Shown in pieces: positions 9,601 to 17,428 of a stretch of DNA of 64,000 nucleotides. The notes beneath the pieces are model-generated. The model did not search any database and had not been told where the DNA came from. It saw only the letters and a program-made list of their open reading frames with translations. Each line of letters starts with the position of its first letter. Within the stretch, counting starts at the first letter, position 1. The stretch comes from Streptomyces sp. Je 1-332 (lineage in GTDB: Bacteria; Actinomycetota; Actinomycetes; Streptomycetales; Streptomycetaceae), in the NCBI RefSeq assembly GCF_040730185.1, contig NZ_CP160402.1, positions 5,084,001 through 5,148,000 on the forward strand, read 5' to 3'. Position numbers and translations under genes: made by a program.

Positions 9601-9838
9601 TTCCCGCCCCTTCCCTGGCATACCGCTGCCGGAAGGAGAGCTGCCCCGCCTCCGCCTCGTCGACGGCCTGCGCGTACGCGGCGTACTCCTCGGCGGCGGT
9701 CTGCTCCATGGTGTCCAAGGCGCCACGGGCCCGCGAGAGCAGCACACCCCCGTCGATACGACCGCCGGAGCGCCGCACCTCTTCCTCCACCGCCCGCACC
9801 AACAGCCGCTCGGCTTCGGCCCGATGGCTGTCCCGCAT
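6644..9838 (-). CDS. Membrane-anchored NB-ARC/TPR (NLR-like STAND) ATPase
   Basis: A 1064-aa multidomain protein. Residues 1-75 are helical; about 80-126 form two hydrophobic helices (PLLVAAVAAVGACLADLVLG and the following Ala/Gly/Val stretch). After a linker the NB-ARC module starts at FAGRRAEL (about 214), with P-loop GAPGSGRSS at 246-254, Walker B VVLDD at 333-337 and the GLPLAL motif at 416-421. A winged-helix region follows, then about 12 TPR-like helical repeats from about 590 to 1000 with recurring GEAW and LGQ. STAND proteins are ATP-switched sensors that oligomerise. There is no SARP or other DNA-binding domain, so it is not a typical AfsR regulator. The ATG at 9838 has GGAGGGGG upstream. 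It may belong with the conflict operon next to it. Confidence 0.85.
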   Translation of the reverse strand: MRDSHRAEAERLLVRAVEEEVRRSGGRIDGGVLLSRARGALDTMEQTAAEEYAAYAQAVDEAEAGQLSFRQRYAREGAGTPLLVAAVAAVGACLADLVLGTAVSTAMGAGAAVAVVGAATTVLKVTAAHVPAASRRAGAISQPGGPAQLRLQWLTALDVRGIRPFLDQQRVLQTSTGKKKASPQLRGTDKSAAARRRTVLEQSFTQLPAPDGPFAGRRAELARVAQWVHAARASTETRPTVVVLHGAPGSGRSSLAVRAAHDLRDQFRGACVVDLRGESSQPLSTRDALLHLLNRLGAPREQLLFRERSSQEQQVKRLSEIYHQYLTGLAVTVVLDDASDPEQVRTLVPERSDSLVLVTTRGPLDLPADLPAWVHQLPVEPLDAAGAEELLREAAEDASGPYDAESAEAVRELCGGLPLALRVAGSSIGSRTATQLAADLAAYGPVDPVERVLWMRYTDQSEPARRLLRRLALAGRASLGAAAAAALLGSDEQEAGRQLTALSRAGLVDHVRGTRYRLHDLVRAFALARLIDEEEPGERTAAQERLIVSYSELAGSVIRLVDGKMSTRAGQFDRHGFSSLDAALRWLDDESSFITAALRHAEGVDQEAVLHLLGALCDYCLLRGDLYRLGEISELTQAVGQGLLSRSVQWRTGIASRQLGELDQARTTLTSVVDLYMEAHQDAGAALALCSLGITLHHQGNLTEASARLREALDLQAPDELAGDRAWTMHALAAVERDRANLNQALGLLETSLVLHRENDSLHGEAWAHFQLGQLCLRMGDVPRAEEQLRGALDLYGRTRDGRGEAWALTQLARARLVDGDASAAVDGLRQAVSRHRDNEDARGEAWSAYYLGQALEEAGSLDQAVRELERSRTMFSRMRDVYGLACARHHSARVTRDQRAAQTGSLRNSGFARQLLVDARADFQRIGVAHGEAWTCLELAVVDAGNTRAQQALALCDEAAALFASYGDRRGEDWARFLRCTLLPYGSPGGWEIGTAVAQEELSQLARAGHPTRDGKLADYMEAFGLLLERGAELEAGWQAWRLGMVPNRHSREVMGVTVTRAG

Positions 9839-10030
9839 ATGGATCCCCCTCCGAGAGCAACATCTGAGATCACCAGTCACCTGCGTTCACAAGTGTCCTG
9901 CGTAGGAGCCTTCGACGCGAGGGCGTCAGCGGATCACGTGGGAGCACCACCAAGACGCCTTCGCCCGTAGCCCAGCGCGCGGCCACGAAGCCCGAACCCG
10001 CGCGGCTCGCCGCGGGCCCGTGGCAGCTGC

Positions 10031-10044
10031 GCACCGTCCGGTGC
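10031..10044 (-). terminator. Small hairpin after the four-gene operon
   Basis: GCACC-GTCC-GGTGC lies directly beyond the TAG stop of the last operon gene and could end its transcript. It has no T-run, so its strength is uncertain. Confidence 0.4.
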
Positions 10045-10046
10045 GG

Positions 10047-10592
10047 CTACCGCTCCACGCGGCGCAGGAACTGCCAGCCCAGGACGATCAAAGCGAGCGT
10101 CTGCACGAGAGAAGTGAGCGCGAGCAAGGGCTGAACGGTAGGAGAGCACCAGAACGCGGCCGTGCAGACCATCGGCAACACCAGGTACGCGAACAGGTCC
10201 ACCGCGGTCTGAAGCCGCTTGCGCATGGTGCGGCCTGCAACGTTGCGGTGGTAGACCTCCCAGCCGAACATCGTGCCGTGGGTGGAGGCGAGTTCCCCCA
10301 GGCGCGGTCCCAGTTGGTCGCGGACGTAGTAGCTGATTGCCGAGACCTTCTCGTCGTTGACCAGGTAGGTCCATCCCAGAATGAGGCAGATCACGGGGAC
10401 GGAGAGGAGTAGTCGGAACTGTCCGCTCTGGACGGTGATAGCCACGACCGCAGTGGCCGCGGCGAGCGTGAAATAGAGCAGGTTGTCGCGGAATCCTATG
10501 CGGGCCTTCTGTTCCTCCTTGAGGCGGTCGTATTCGGTCAGCAAGATTTTTCCCTCGGTGACATCATCCGTGGAATTCACAGGCATTCCCAT
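10047..10592 (-). CDS. Small polytopic membrane protein of the Nudix-nucleosidase operon
   Basis: A 181-aa protein. A charged helix (TEYDRLKEEQKARIGFRDN) leads into two close transmembrane segments (LLYFTLAAATAVVAITV and LLLSVPVICLILGWTYLV). A cytoplasmic region of about 60 residues follows, then two further hydrophobic segments near the C-terminus. The start is 14 bases after the stop of the upstream gene, so it is co-transcribed. The layout of a short amphipathic helix plus a helical hairpin recalls SLATT-type pore effectors of nucleotide-linked conflict systems. That is resemblance only; I do not recognise the family. An ATG two codons later is also possible. Confidence 0.72.
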   Translation of the reverse strand: MGMPVNSTDDVTEGKILLTEYDRLKEEQKARIGFRDNLLYFTLAAATAVVAITVQSGQFRLLLSVPVICLILGWTYLVNDEKVSAISYYVRDQLGPRLGELASTHGTMFGWEVYHRNVAGRTMRKRLQTAVDLFAYLVLPMVCTAAFWCSPTVQPLLALTSLVQTLALIVLGWQFLRRVER

Positions 10593-10606
10593 GCTCGAAT
10601 TCAGGA

Positions 10607-12586
10607 TCACCCGGCGAACTGAAATGGCGTCAGGTTGTCGGGGCTGTGTCGTTCGATCCAACCCTTCCCGTCTGCCGCGATCCCCTCCAGTAGGCGGAAG
10701 GTATGGGTGGATCCGGCCGCGCTGAGGTTGATCTCGGAGATTTCCCTGGAATTCTCGTCCGGCGCCAGTTGATGGGCATCGGCGTCCTTGACGCGTATCT
10801 TCCTGGCTGGCCCGTTGGTGAGGACGAGTTCCAGGTCGTAGCCTCCATCGACGTTCTCCGCGACCTGGACGGAGGACAGAGCGTCGAAGCGGTAGTTGCT
10901 CCGCTGTTCGTTCTTGCGCGTTGCGTCGGAGAAGCTGAACTCGGAGCTCATCTCGCGGATGCCGTCCTGGGTGAACAGGAACAAGCGGAACACGTAGTGC
11001 GAGTACCGCCAGGGGCCGCGCCTGACGCGCCCTCGTTTGTAGGAAGGGGCGGGGGAAACCAGGATGGTGTGGGTGATCAGATCGCGCCAGGTGAGCCGGT
11101 GGTGCCGGAGCGCCTCATCGACGAACGAAGTCTTGTCGCAGGCGAGCCAAGTCTCCATTTGCTGCTCGCTGGGACGCGTGGTGTCCAGGAGGGACTGCCA
11201 GCGCTGGTGCGCAGCCTGTCGTGCTGTCAGTTGCTCACGGTACTTCAGGGTCTCCCTGGCCAGCCGGTGCTCTTCACGCCGGACCTGCAGCCACAGCGAA
11301 GCGGTTGCGTGCCCGGACCAGGCAGCACCGAGCATGGCAAGGAAAGCCCATAGCGATCTAGGCGAGGGGGCACCCGAAACTGCCGTTTCGAACGCGGTCA
11401 GAGCCGTGACGCCGAGAACGGCTAGGGCCACCACGGTCACGGCCTTCGTCTTGACAGGAGTCCGGCTATGGCGGTGATCTTCGAATAGGGTGCCGTTGTT
11501 GTGGCGGTTCCTGGCGTCCTCAGCGAGGTACCGGATCAACCAGGTGACCCGGTCCACACCGACCCGGCTCTCCCGATAAAGGTCCGCGATCTCGGCGGCG
11601 AGGCTGTTGCGGACCTGAGCGGTGTGGGCGAGCCAGGCGTCCGGCGTGAACTCGTGTGGCGTGCGAACGCTGAAGTAGTGATCGAACGAATGGCGGACGC
11701 GTTTGGTGAACCCGTCCTCGTCTGAGGAAGGACTGTACGTGTGCGGGATGCGAGCCCCGGCAGTGAGGTGCAACCGGGGTTCCTGGCACCACCGGTCACC
11801 GAAGCGGGCGGCAGTCAGACCCGCGCTGAGCGCCACCAGTAACTCGACGGTCGCCTCGGCCGCATCCGAGATCAGTGCCAGGCACCAGAGGAGCACGCTG
11901 CTGATGATGAACAGGACTGTGCGGACAGGGAGGGCCGCCTCGGCGGCGGCAGCGGTGCTCGGGTGGGGCTGAACGGCGCGCGCCCCGATAGGGGCAGGCG
12001 CGAAGTAGGCCCAGACCCGCCGGCTCCGGTCGTTGCCGAACCGCCCCGCCCTGGCTCGTTCACAGGTCTCCGCCCACAGGTCGTCTTTCAGTCCTCCGGT
12101 GAGCATGAGGTCGAGGTGGCGGAGGATTGCGTTGTGCTGGCGGAGCGGCAGATCTTGCAGCTGCTTCAGCACTGGGCCGGTCTCGCCGTGGGCGGTGCTG
12201 AGCACCGTCAGCAGGCCGAAAGTGACGCGCAGAGCTTCTTTCCACTCGTCCTCGGCGAAGGTCTGTACGAGCCCGGAGCTGTAGTGGAGCCGTTGGACCT
12301 CTTCGGCACTGAGGTCGTCGTAGGTGCGTGCGCTGAGCACGGCGAGCGCCCAGTGGAAACGAACTTCCGCGCTGTCGTACCCGTGAGCGATCGCATCAGT
12401 GATCATTTCGCGGGCGCGGCTGGGGATGCCGTCCTCCAGTAGCCGCACGCCCACCCTGTACTTCTCCTGGGGTGAAGCGTCCGGGTGGACGAAGTAGACA
12501 CTGGAGTTGTGTACGGTCTCAGCCTGGATTCCGACGGTGGAGTCGTATGCGGCCGAGTTGTATGCGGCATCGCTGGTCTGGCTCAT
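10607..12586 (-). CDS. Large membrane protein carrying the shared STVGI motif
   Basis: A 659-aa protein. Residues 14-32 (YDSTVGIQAETVHNSSVYF) are a hydrophobic, alternating motif that closely matches one in the upstream nucleosidase. Residues 36-200 are helical and TPR-like (SPQEKYRVGVRLLEDGIPSR). Two pairs of transmembrane helices follow, near 222-265 and 397-450, with a soluble segment between them. The C-terminal 170 residues look beta-rich (YKRGRVRRGPWRYSHYVF, YDLELVLTNGPARKIRVK). The start overlaps the nucleosidase stop by four bases (ATGA). No catalytic motif was recognised. It may be a membrane effector or scaffold recruited through the motif. Confidence 0.78.
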   Translation of the reverse strand: MSQTSDAAYNSAAYDSTVGIQAETVHNSSVYFVHPDASPQEKYRVGVRLLEDGIPSRAREMITDAIAHGYDSAEVRFHWALAVLSARTYDDLSAEEVQRLHYSSGLVQTFAEDEWKEALRVTFGLLTVLSTAHGETGPVLKQLQDLPLRQHNAILRHLDLMLTGGLKDDLWAETCERARAGRFGNDRSRRVWAYFAPAPIGARAVQPHPSTAAAAEAALPVRTVLFIISSVLLWCLALISDAAEATVELLVALSAGLTAARFGDRWCQEPRLHLTAGARIPHTYSPSSDEDGFTKRVRHSFDHYFSVRTPHEFTPDAWLAHTAQVRNSLAAEIADLYRESRVGVDRVTWLIRYLAEDARNRHNNGTLFEDHRHSRTPVKTKAVTVVALAVLGVTALTAFETAVSGAPSPRSLWAFLAMLGAAWSGHATASLWLQVRREEHRLARETLKYREQLTARQAAHQRWQSLLDTTRPSEQQMETWLACDKTSFVDEALRHHRLTWRDLITHTILVSPAPSYKRGRVRRGPWRYSHYVFRLFLFTQDGIREMSSEFSFSDATRKNEQRSNYRFDALSSVQVAENVDGGYDLELVLTNGPARKIRVKDADAHQLAPDENSREISEINLSAAGSTHTFRLLEGIAADGKGWIERHSPDNLTPFQFAG

Positions 12587-12987
12587 GCTCGCTCACCGGC
12601 CGCCGCCACCATGGGGGCCAGCTCGGCCACCAGTGCGGGGCACTCCGCGACCAACCCACGCAGCCTCTTGAGCGTCATGGCAGTCCGCTTCGACGATTCG
12701 GGGGTGTTCCTCCCGGCTGTCCGGAGGGCGGAGTCCAGATCGTTCAGGGCCTCTCGGTAGGTGTCCTCGTCGAGGGCGCCCTCAGTACGGTGCCGCCCCA
12801 ACTGCTCGCGGAAGCCGTTCAGCTCCGCGATCAGGTCCGTCGTGCCGGATGCCTTCGGGGCCGAGTTCATGTGGACACTGCTGCCCATGACCGAGCCGGC
12901 CATGATACCGACGGTGCTGTTGTGTGCGGTGTTGCTGACGCGTCGGTCCAACCTGTCGGCCGAACGGACCCCGTCGTCCTGAGACAT
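12583..12987 (-). CDS. Possible internal translation product: motif plus helical domain alone
   Basis: An in-frame ATG at codon 254 of the nucleosidase gene is preceded by AGAAGGAGACCGCA, a ribosome site as good as any in the operon with six bases of spacing. Initiation here would give a 134-aa protein made only of the STVGI motif and the helical domain. It would begin MSQ, as the next protein in the operon also does. It could be a free adaptor. Whether it is made is untested. Confidence 0.4.
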   Translation of the reverse strand: MSQDDGVRSADRLDRRVSNTAHNSTVGIMAGSVMGSSVHMNSAPKASGTTDLIAELNGFREQLGRHRTEGALDEDTYREALNDLDSALRTAGRNTPESSKRTAMTLKRLRGLVAECPALVAELAPMVAAAGERA

Positions 12988-13746
12988 TGCGGTCTCCTTC
13001 TGTTCCCCCAACAACTCCACTGCTAAGCGGGTGGCGAACGCAGCTGCGTTCGCCACGGCCCGTGGCTGCCAGCTGCGGTCCGTAGCACTGTTTTTCGTGC
13101 CGTCCGCCCGGTCGCTGATCCCTCGGACGATGGCCACCGGAGCCCCGTTGAGATGGCCGGCTTGTGCCACACCTGCAGCCTCCATCTCGATGGCGAGTGC
13201 GTCGTTGTAGTGCTGTCGGATCCACTTCGCTTCGTCCGAGATCATCGAGTTCTGGACGACCTCTCCAGCGGCGATCGCCCCGAAGCACACCCGCGGCATG
13301 TCCTCGTAACCGGCCGTGGGGTCCGCCCAGTCGTTCAGGCGGGCCAGGTGTGCAGCGAGCTGGCTGATGCCGTGCGGTGCTTCCCACACCCGAGGGCGGG
13401 CTTTGAGTCCATCGTCCTCGCTGGTGCCGCCGTGGTAGGCGTACACGTGTGTCGCCATCACCACGTCGCCCAGCCTGGCGGTCTCCCACAGGGCTCCAGC
13501 GACCCCGACGAACAGCACGGCCACCGGCGAGAATTCCTGAATCGCGCGTTCGGCGATCACTGCTGCGGAACTGTTCCCCTTGCTCGTCAGGCCGAGTGCG
13601 ACACGGCACGATGTGCCCTGCACAGTTCCCACCTCGAACCGGGTACCACGCTTATGACGATGCACCTGCGTACCCGCGAGCTTCTGGCGCACAGCCTGGT
13701 ATTCAAGATTGAGGGCAGTGAGAACCACCACTTGGCCACTTGGCAT
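12583..13746 (-). CDS. PNP/MTAN-family nucleosidase fused to a motif-bearing helical domain
   Basis: A 387-aa protein. Residues 1-250 match the nucleoside phosphorylase/nucleosidase fold: a GxAG-like loop GVAGAL (81-86), the substrate-binding segment IEMEAAG (186-192) and RGISDRAD (208-215), whose Asp is the usual purine-contacting acid of MTA/SAH nucleosidases. Residues 275-293 (HNSTVGIMAGSVMGSSVHM) repeat a motif found in the next protein. Residues 302-387 are a small helical bundle. In bacteria such domains often serve as nucleotide-depleting effectors or as ligand generators. The ATG abuts the Nudix stop with no gap, and AAGGAGG lies within the end of that gene. An internal ATG at 12987 has its own strong ribosome site. 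Confidence 0.85.
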   Translation of the reverse strand: MPSGQVVVLTALNLEYQAVRQKLAGTQVHRHKRGTRFEVGTVQGTSCRVALGLTSKGNSSAAVIAERAIQEFSPVAVLFVGVAGALWETARLGDVVMATHVYAYHGGTSEDDGLKARPRVWEAPHGISQLAAHLARLNDWADPTAGYEDMPRVCFGAIAAGEVVQNSMISDEAKWIRQHYNDALAIEMEAAGVAQAGHLNGAPVAIVRGISDRADGTKNSATDRSWQPRAVANAAAFATRLAVELLGEQKETAMSQDDGVRSADRLDRRVSNTAHNSTVGIMAGSVMGSSVHMNSAPKASGTTDLIAELNGFREQLGRHRTEGALDEDTYREALNDLDSALRTAGRNTPESSKRTAMTLKRLRGLVAECPALVAELAPMVAAAGERA

Positions 13747-14490
13747 CTATGCCTCCTTCTCTTTCGTGATCTCTTCCATCACGGATGGCGCGGGTCGGAT
13801 CAGCGGGGGGAACAGCATCGTCTTCGGGCCGGTCCGGTACAGCCGTGCCGGCCGTCCTCCTGTGGTCCTGCGATTCGTGCCTACTGGGACGATGAACCCC
13901 TTTACGGCTTGGACCTTTCGGTAGAAATTGCGAGTGTCGAGTTCGGTGCCCCAGACGGCTTCGTACACTTGTTGTAGCTCTGTGATGGTGAAGTTTTCTC
14001 TGCAGAATGCTGTGGCCAGAGAAGAGAACTCGAGCTTGGTGCGCGCGCGTTCGATCCCGTCGCTAACGATTCGGCGGTGATCAAAGGCGAGCTTCACTTC
14101 ACCGGACAGGACGGCTTCTGCGGGAACCCACGCGGCATCGGTGGCATCCGTTCCCGCGACCGGCTCCGGCAGCCTCGGTGCGATCGCCAGGTGGGCTACG
14201 GATACGACTCGGCCCCGAGGATCACGGCCCGAGTCCCCGTACACGGCCAGCTGTTCAAGGTGGACCGAACCGGCGGGTAGGGCGGTTTCCTCGCTCAGTT
14301 CGCGGTGGGCGGCATCCAAAATCTCCTCATCGCCGTGGCTCAGAAATCCTCCGGGCAGCGCCGAGATGCCACGGAAGGGATCTTCACCCCTCTCCACCAG
14401 GAGCACGTGGAGGCGGCTCTCCCTCAGCGTCAGGATCACGAGGTCGACCGTCAGCAGTACAGGAGGAGGTGACCACACGTCATGTTGCAT
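13747..14490 (-). CDS. NrtR-like Nudix/winged-helix transcriptional regulator
   Basis: A 247-aa protein. Residues about 10-150 form a Nudix domain (ALPGGFLSHGDEEILDAAHR, then ELSEETAL). The Nudix box is altered: one extra residue between the first glycine and REL, and Ala in place of the final Gly, so hydrolysis may be lost. Residues about 155-225 form a winged helix (FTITELQQVYEAVWG, DTRNFYRK). NrtR proteins use the Nudix fold to sense ADP-ribose or related nucleotides and repress their operon. The ATG at 14490 lacks a ribosome site, which fits a leaderless transcript; a TTG three codons earlier is an alternative. It is first in the operon and lies under a palindrome. Confidence 0.85.
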   Translation of the reverse strand: MQHDVWSPPPVLLTVDLVILTLRESRLHVLLVERGEDPFRGISALPGGFLSHGDEEILDAAHRELSEETALPAGSVHLEQLAVYGDSGRDPRGRVVSVAHLAIAPRLPEPVAGTDATDAAWVPAEAVLSGEVKLAFDHRRIVSDGIERARTKLEFSSLATAFCRENFTITELQQVYEAVWGTELDTRNFYRKVQAVKGFIVPVGTNRRTTGGRPARLYRTGPKTMLFPPLIRPAPSVMEEITKEKEA

Positions 14491-14493
14491 GTC

Positions 14494-14527
14494 GTGCAAG
14501 GTACTTCAGTTACTGTCACTTGCACAA
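14494..14527 (-). promoter_or_regulatory. Promoter and 32-bp palindromic operator of the Nudix operon
   Basis: GTGCAAGGTAC (14494-14504) and GTCACTTGCAC (14515-14525) are inverted repeats matching at 9 of 11 positions around a 10-bp spacer. On the minus strand TTGTGC (14527-14522) and TACCTT (14503-14498) are 18 bp apart. That would place the transcript start close to the ATG at 14490. The palindrome covers both promoter elements, as expected for autorepression by the NrtR-like product. Confidence 0.62.
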
Positions 14528-14681
14528 TAAGGAAGTCGCCGTGCCAGGGTCGGCCATGGTGGCGAAGGGCGAGCGGGGCGTGTGTGGAGGGTTCCAACCC
14601 GGTCGGCCCCGCCGACGGCAAGGCTGCAGACCAGTCCGGCGATGGGTGTCGTCGGTGGGGCTGTCGCGCAGATGCAGACCG

Positions 14682-15248
14682 TCAGATGGAACCCAGGTCG
14701 ACATTGACGGAGAAGGGTGCAGCAGTCTTGATCGCGGCGGTGAACATCTCGCCGTCCCTGTAGCTCTTGGTCGCAGGGTCGAGGACGTAGGTGTAGACGA
14801 TGGGAACGCCGGTGGCGGCCTGCTCGACCCGCCAGTAGAAGGGGATGCCGGCCTTGGCGTACTGGTCGACCTTTACGACCCGGTCCGTGGTTTCCGAACC
14901 GGGCGACACGATCTCGACGACCAGAAGCACGTGCTCGGGGCGGGTGGGCGTGAGGTCGATGGTTTCCGCCCGGTAGACGATGACGTCCGGACGGCGGTTG
15001 GTGAGTGGAACGTCCTGCAGGCGGACGTCGAAGTCCGTGTCTGCGTTCCAGTCGGGGCCCGCGGCTGCGTCCAGGGCATTGGCCAGGATGCGGGCCAGCC
15101 GGTTGTGGCGCTTCGAGGCGCTCGGGCTCACGACGACCATCCCGTCCACGATTTCGATGCCGGTGCACTGCTCCTCGGACCAGGAGTCGTACTGTTCCGC
15201 GCTGATCTGCGTATGCATCCAGGCGGGCGCCACCATCTCGGCGGTCAT
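14682..15248 (-). CDS. Uma2-family (DUF820) putative endonuclease
   Basis: A 188-aa protein with the PD-(D/E)xK nuclease core of the Uma2 family: RRPDVIVY supplies the Asp, VVEIVSPGS the Glu, and [17 protein letters not shown] the Lys and conserved tail. The N-terminus ([28 protein letters not shown]) is also typical. Uma2 genes are abundant in streptomycetes and cyanobacteria. Nuclease activity is inferred from the fold, and a biological role is not settled. AAGGAGG sits eight bases before the ATG. It lies upstream of the Nudix operon on the same strand, about 190 bp away, but that operon has its own promoter. Confidence 0.85.
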   Translation of the reverse strand: MTAEMVAPAWMHTQISAEQYDSWSEEQCTGIEIVDGMVVVSPSASKRHNRLARILANALDAAAGPDWNADTDFDVRLQDVPLTNRRPDVIVYRAETIDLTPTRPEHVLLVVEIVSPGSETTDRVVKVDQYAKAGIPFYWRVEQAATGVPIVYTYVLDPATKSYRDGEMFTAAIKTAAPFSVNVDLGSI

Positions 15249-15385
15249 GGTGTACCTCCTTCGAGAGGAGCCTCGGCAGTTCCGGCACTCTTGTGCTCAG
15301 CCTACTGTCCTGCGATGCGGCGCACCGGATTCGGAAGATGGTGGGCTTCGCCCTCAGGGCGAAGCGCTGTGAGAGCCTGGATGGC

Positions 15386-17407
15386 ATGAACCGGCTAGCT
15401 GGTGTGACCTCGCCTTATCTGCTTCAGCACGCTGACAATCCGGTCGACTGGTGGCCCTGGGAACCGGAGGCATTCGAGGAAGCGCGACGGCGCGATGTAC
15501 CCGTCTTGCTGTCGGTCGGCTACTCCGCGTGCCACTGGTGCCACGTCATGGCGCACGAGTCCTTCGAGGACGCCGGCACGGCCGCCTTCCTGAACGCGAA
15601 CTTCGTCAGCGTCAAGGTCGACCGCGAGGAGCGGCCCGACATCGACGCCGTCTACATGGAGGCCGTACAGGCCGCGACCGGCCAGGGTGGCTGGCCCATG
15701 ACGGTCTTCCTCACGCCCGACGCCGAGCCCTTCTACTTCGGCACGTACTTCCCGCCCGAGCCCCGGCACGGCATGCCCTCCTTCCAGCAGGTGGCCGACG
15801 GGGTCCGGCGTGCCTGGGAGGACCGGCGTGACGAGGTCGCCGAGGTCGCCGGGAAGATCGTGCGGGACCTCGCCGACCGGCAGCTGGCGTTCGGCGCCGA
15901 CGAACTGCCCGGCGAGGACGAGCTCGCCCAGGCGCTGCTCGGCCTGACGCGCGACTACGACGCCTCGCGCGGCGGCTTCGGGGGTGCGCCCAAGTTCCCG
16001 CCGTCCATGGTCGTGGAGTTCCTGCTGCGGCACTACGCCCGCACCGGCTCCGAGGGCGCCCTCCAGATGGCGGCCGACACCTGCGAGCGGATGGCGCGCG
16101 GCGGCATCTACGACCAGCTGGGCGGCGGCTTCGCGCGGTACTCCGTGGACCGGGAGTGGGTCGTGCCCCACTTCGAGAAGATGCTGTACGACAACGCCCT
16201 GCTCTGCCGGGTCTACGCCCACCTGTGGCGGGCCACGGGCTCGGACCTCGCGCGGCGCGTGGCTCTGGAGACGGCCGACTTCATGGTGCGCGAACTGCGC
16301 ACGAACGAGGGCGGTTTCGCCTCCGCGCTCGACGCCGACAGCGAGGACGCGGCGAGCGGCAAACACGTCGAGGGCGCGTACTACGTGTGGACGCCGGAGC
16401 AGCTGCGCGAGGTGCTCGGCGACGCCGACGCGGAGTTGGCCGCGACGTACTTCGGGGTGACGGAGGAAGGGACCTTCGAGGAGGGCGCCTCCGTGCTCCA
16501 ACTCCCCGACACGGGCGGTGTGGTGGCCGACGCCGCGCGGATCTCCTCGATCCGGGAGCGGCTGCTCGCGGCGCGCTCGGAGCGCCCCGCGCCCGGCCGG
16601 GACGACAAGATCGTCGCCGCCTGGAACGGGCTCGCCGTCGCCGCGCTCGCGGAGGTCGGCACGTACTTCGACCGGCCGGACCTGGTGGCGGCGGCGGTGG
16701 GCGCGGGCGATCTGCTCGTGCGGCTGCACATGGACGACAGGGCGCGCCTCTCCCGTACGTCCAAGGACGGTCAAGTCGGCGCCAACGCAGGTGTGTTGGA
16801 GGACTACGCCGACGTCGCCGAGGGGTTCCTCGCGCTGGCCTCCGTGACGGGGGAGGGCGTGTGGCTGGAGTTCGCCGGGTTCCTGCTCGACCACGTGCTC
16901 GGGCAGTTCGTGGACGCGGAGTCCGGATCCCTGTACGACACGGCGGCGGACGCCGAGCAGTTGATCCGCCGGCCGCAGGACCCCACGGACAACGCGGTGC
17001 CGTCCGGGTGGACGGCGGCTGCGGGGGCGCTCCTCTCGTACGCGGCGCAGACCGGCGCCGAGCCGCATCGCCTCGCGGCGGAGCGGGCGTTGGGTGTGGT
17101 GAAGGGGCTCGCGCCGCGTGCTCCGCGGTTCATCGGGCACGGGCTCGCGGTGGCCGAGGCCGCGCTCGACGGGCCGCGTGAGGTCGCGGTGATCGGTTCC
17201 GTGGGCGGGGAGTTGCATCGCACCGCCCTGCTGGGGACGGCGCCGGGGGCTGTGGTCTCGGTCGGCCCCGAGGGGGGCGACGAGCTGCCGCTGCTCGCGG
17301 GGAGGGGCATGGTGGGCGGACTTCCGGCGGCTTACGTCTGCCGCCGGTTCGTCTGCGACGCGCCGACGGTGGATGCGGGGGAGTTGGCGGCGAAGCTTTC
17401 GGGCTGA
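15386..17407 (+). CDS. YyaL/DUF255 thioredoxin-domain protein
   Basis: A 673-aa protein of the YyaL/SSP411 family. The N-terminal 160 residues form a thioredoxin-like domain with SACHWCHVM (CxxC at 49-52). The rest is an (alpha/alpha)-barrel resembling N-acylglucosamine 2-epimerases and glycosidases, with [26 protein letters not shown] and AWNGLA. The length is normal for the family. Its reaction has not been defined in bacteria. The ATG at 15386 is chosen because the protein aligns from MNRL; the 31 codons upstream look non-coding. Confidence 0.88.
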   Translation: MNRLAGVTSPYLLQHADNPVDWWPWEPEAFEEARRRDVPVLLSVGYSACHWCHVMAHESFEDAGTAAFLNANFVSVKVDREERPDIDAVYMEAVQAATGQGGWPMTVFLTPDAEPFYFGTYFPPEPRHGMPSFQQVADGVRRAWEDRRDEVAEVAGKIVRDLADRQLAFGADELPGEDELAQALLGLTRDYDASRGGFGGAPKFPPSMVVEFLLRHYARTGSEGALQMAADTCERMARGGIYDQLGGGFARYSVDREWVVPHFEKMLYDNALLCRVYAHLWRATGSDLARRVALETADFMVRELRTNEGGFASALDADSEDAASGKHVEGAYYVWTPEQLREVLGDADAELAATYFGVTEEGTFEEGASVLQLPDTGGVVADAARISSIRERLLAARSERPAPGRDDKIVAAWNGLAVAALAEVGTYFDRPDLVAAAVGAGDLLVRLHMDDRARLSRTSKDGQVGANAGVLEDYADVAEGFLALASVTGEGVWLEFAGFLLDHVLGQFVDAESGSLYDTAADAEQLIRRPQDPTDNAVPSGWTAAAGALLSYAAQTGAEPHRLAAERALGVVKGLAPRAPRFIGHGLAVAEAALDGPREVAVIGSVGGELHRTALLGTAPGAVVSVGPEGGDELPLLAGRGMVGGLPAAYVCRRFVCDAPTVDAGELAAKLSG

Positions 17408-17428
17408 CGCCTGGGGGTTCTTTTCCCC

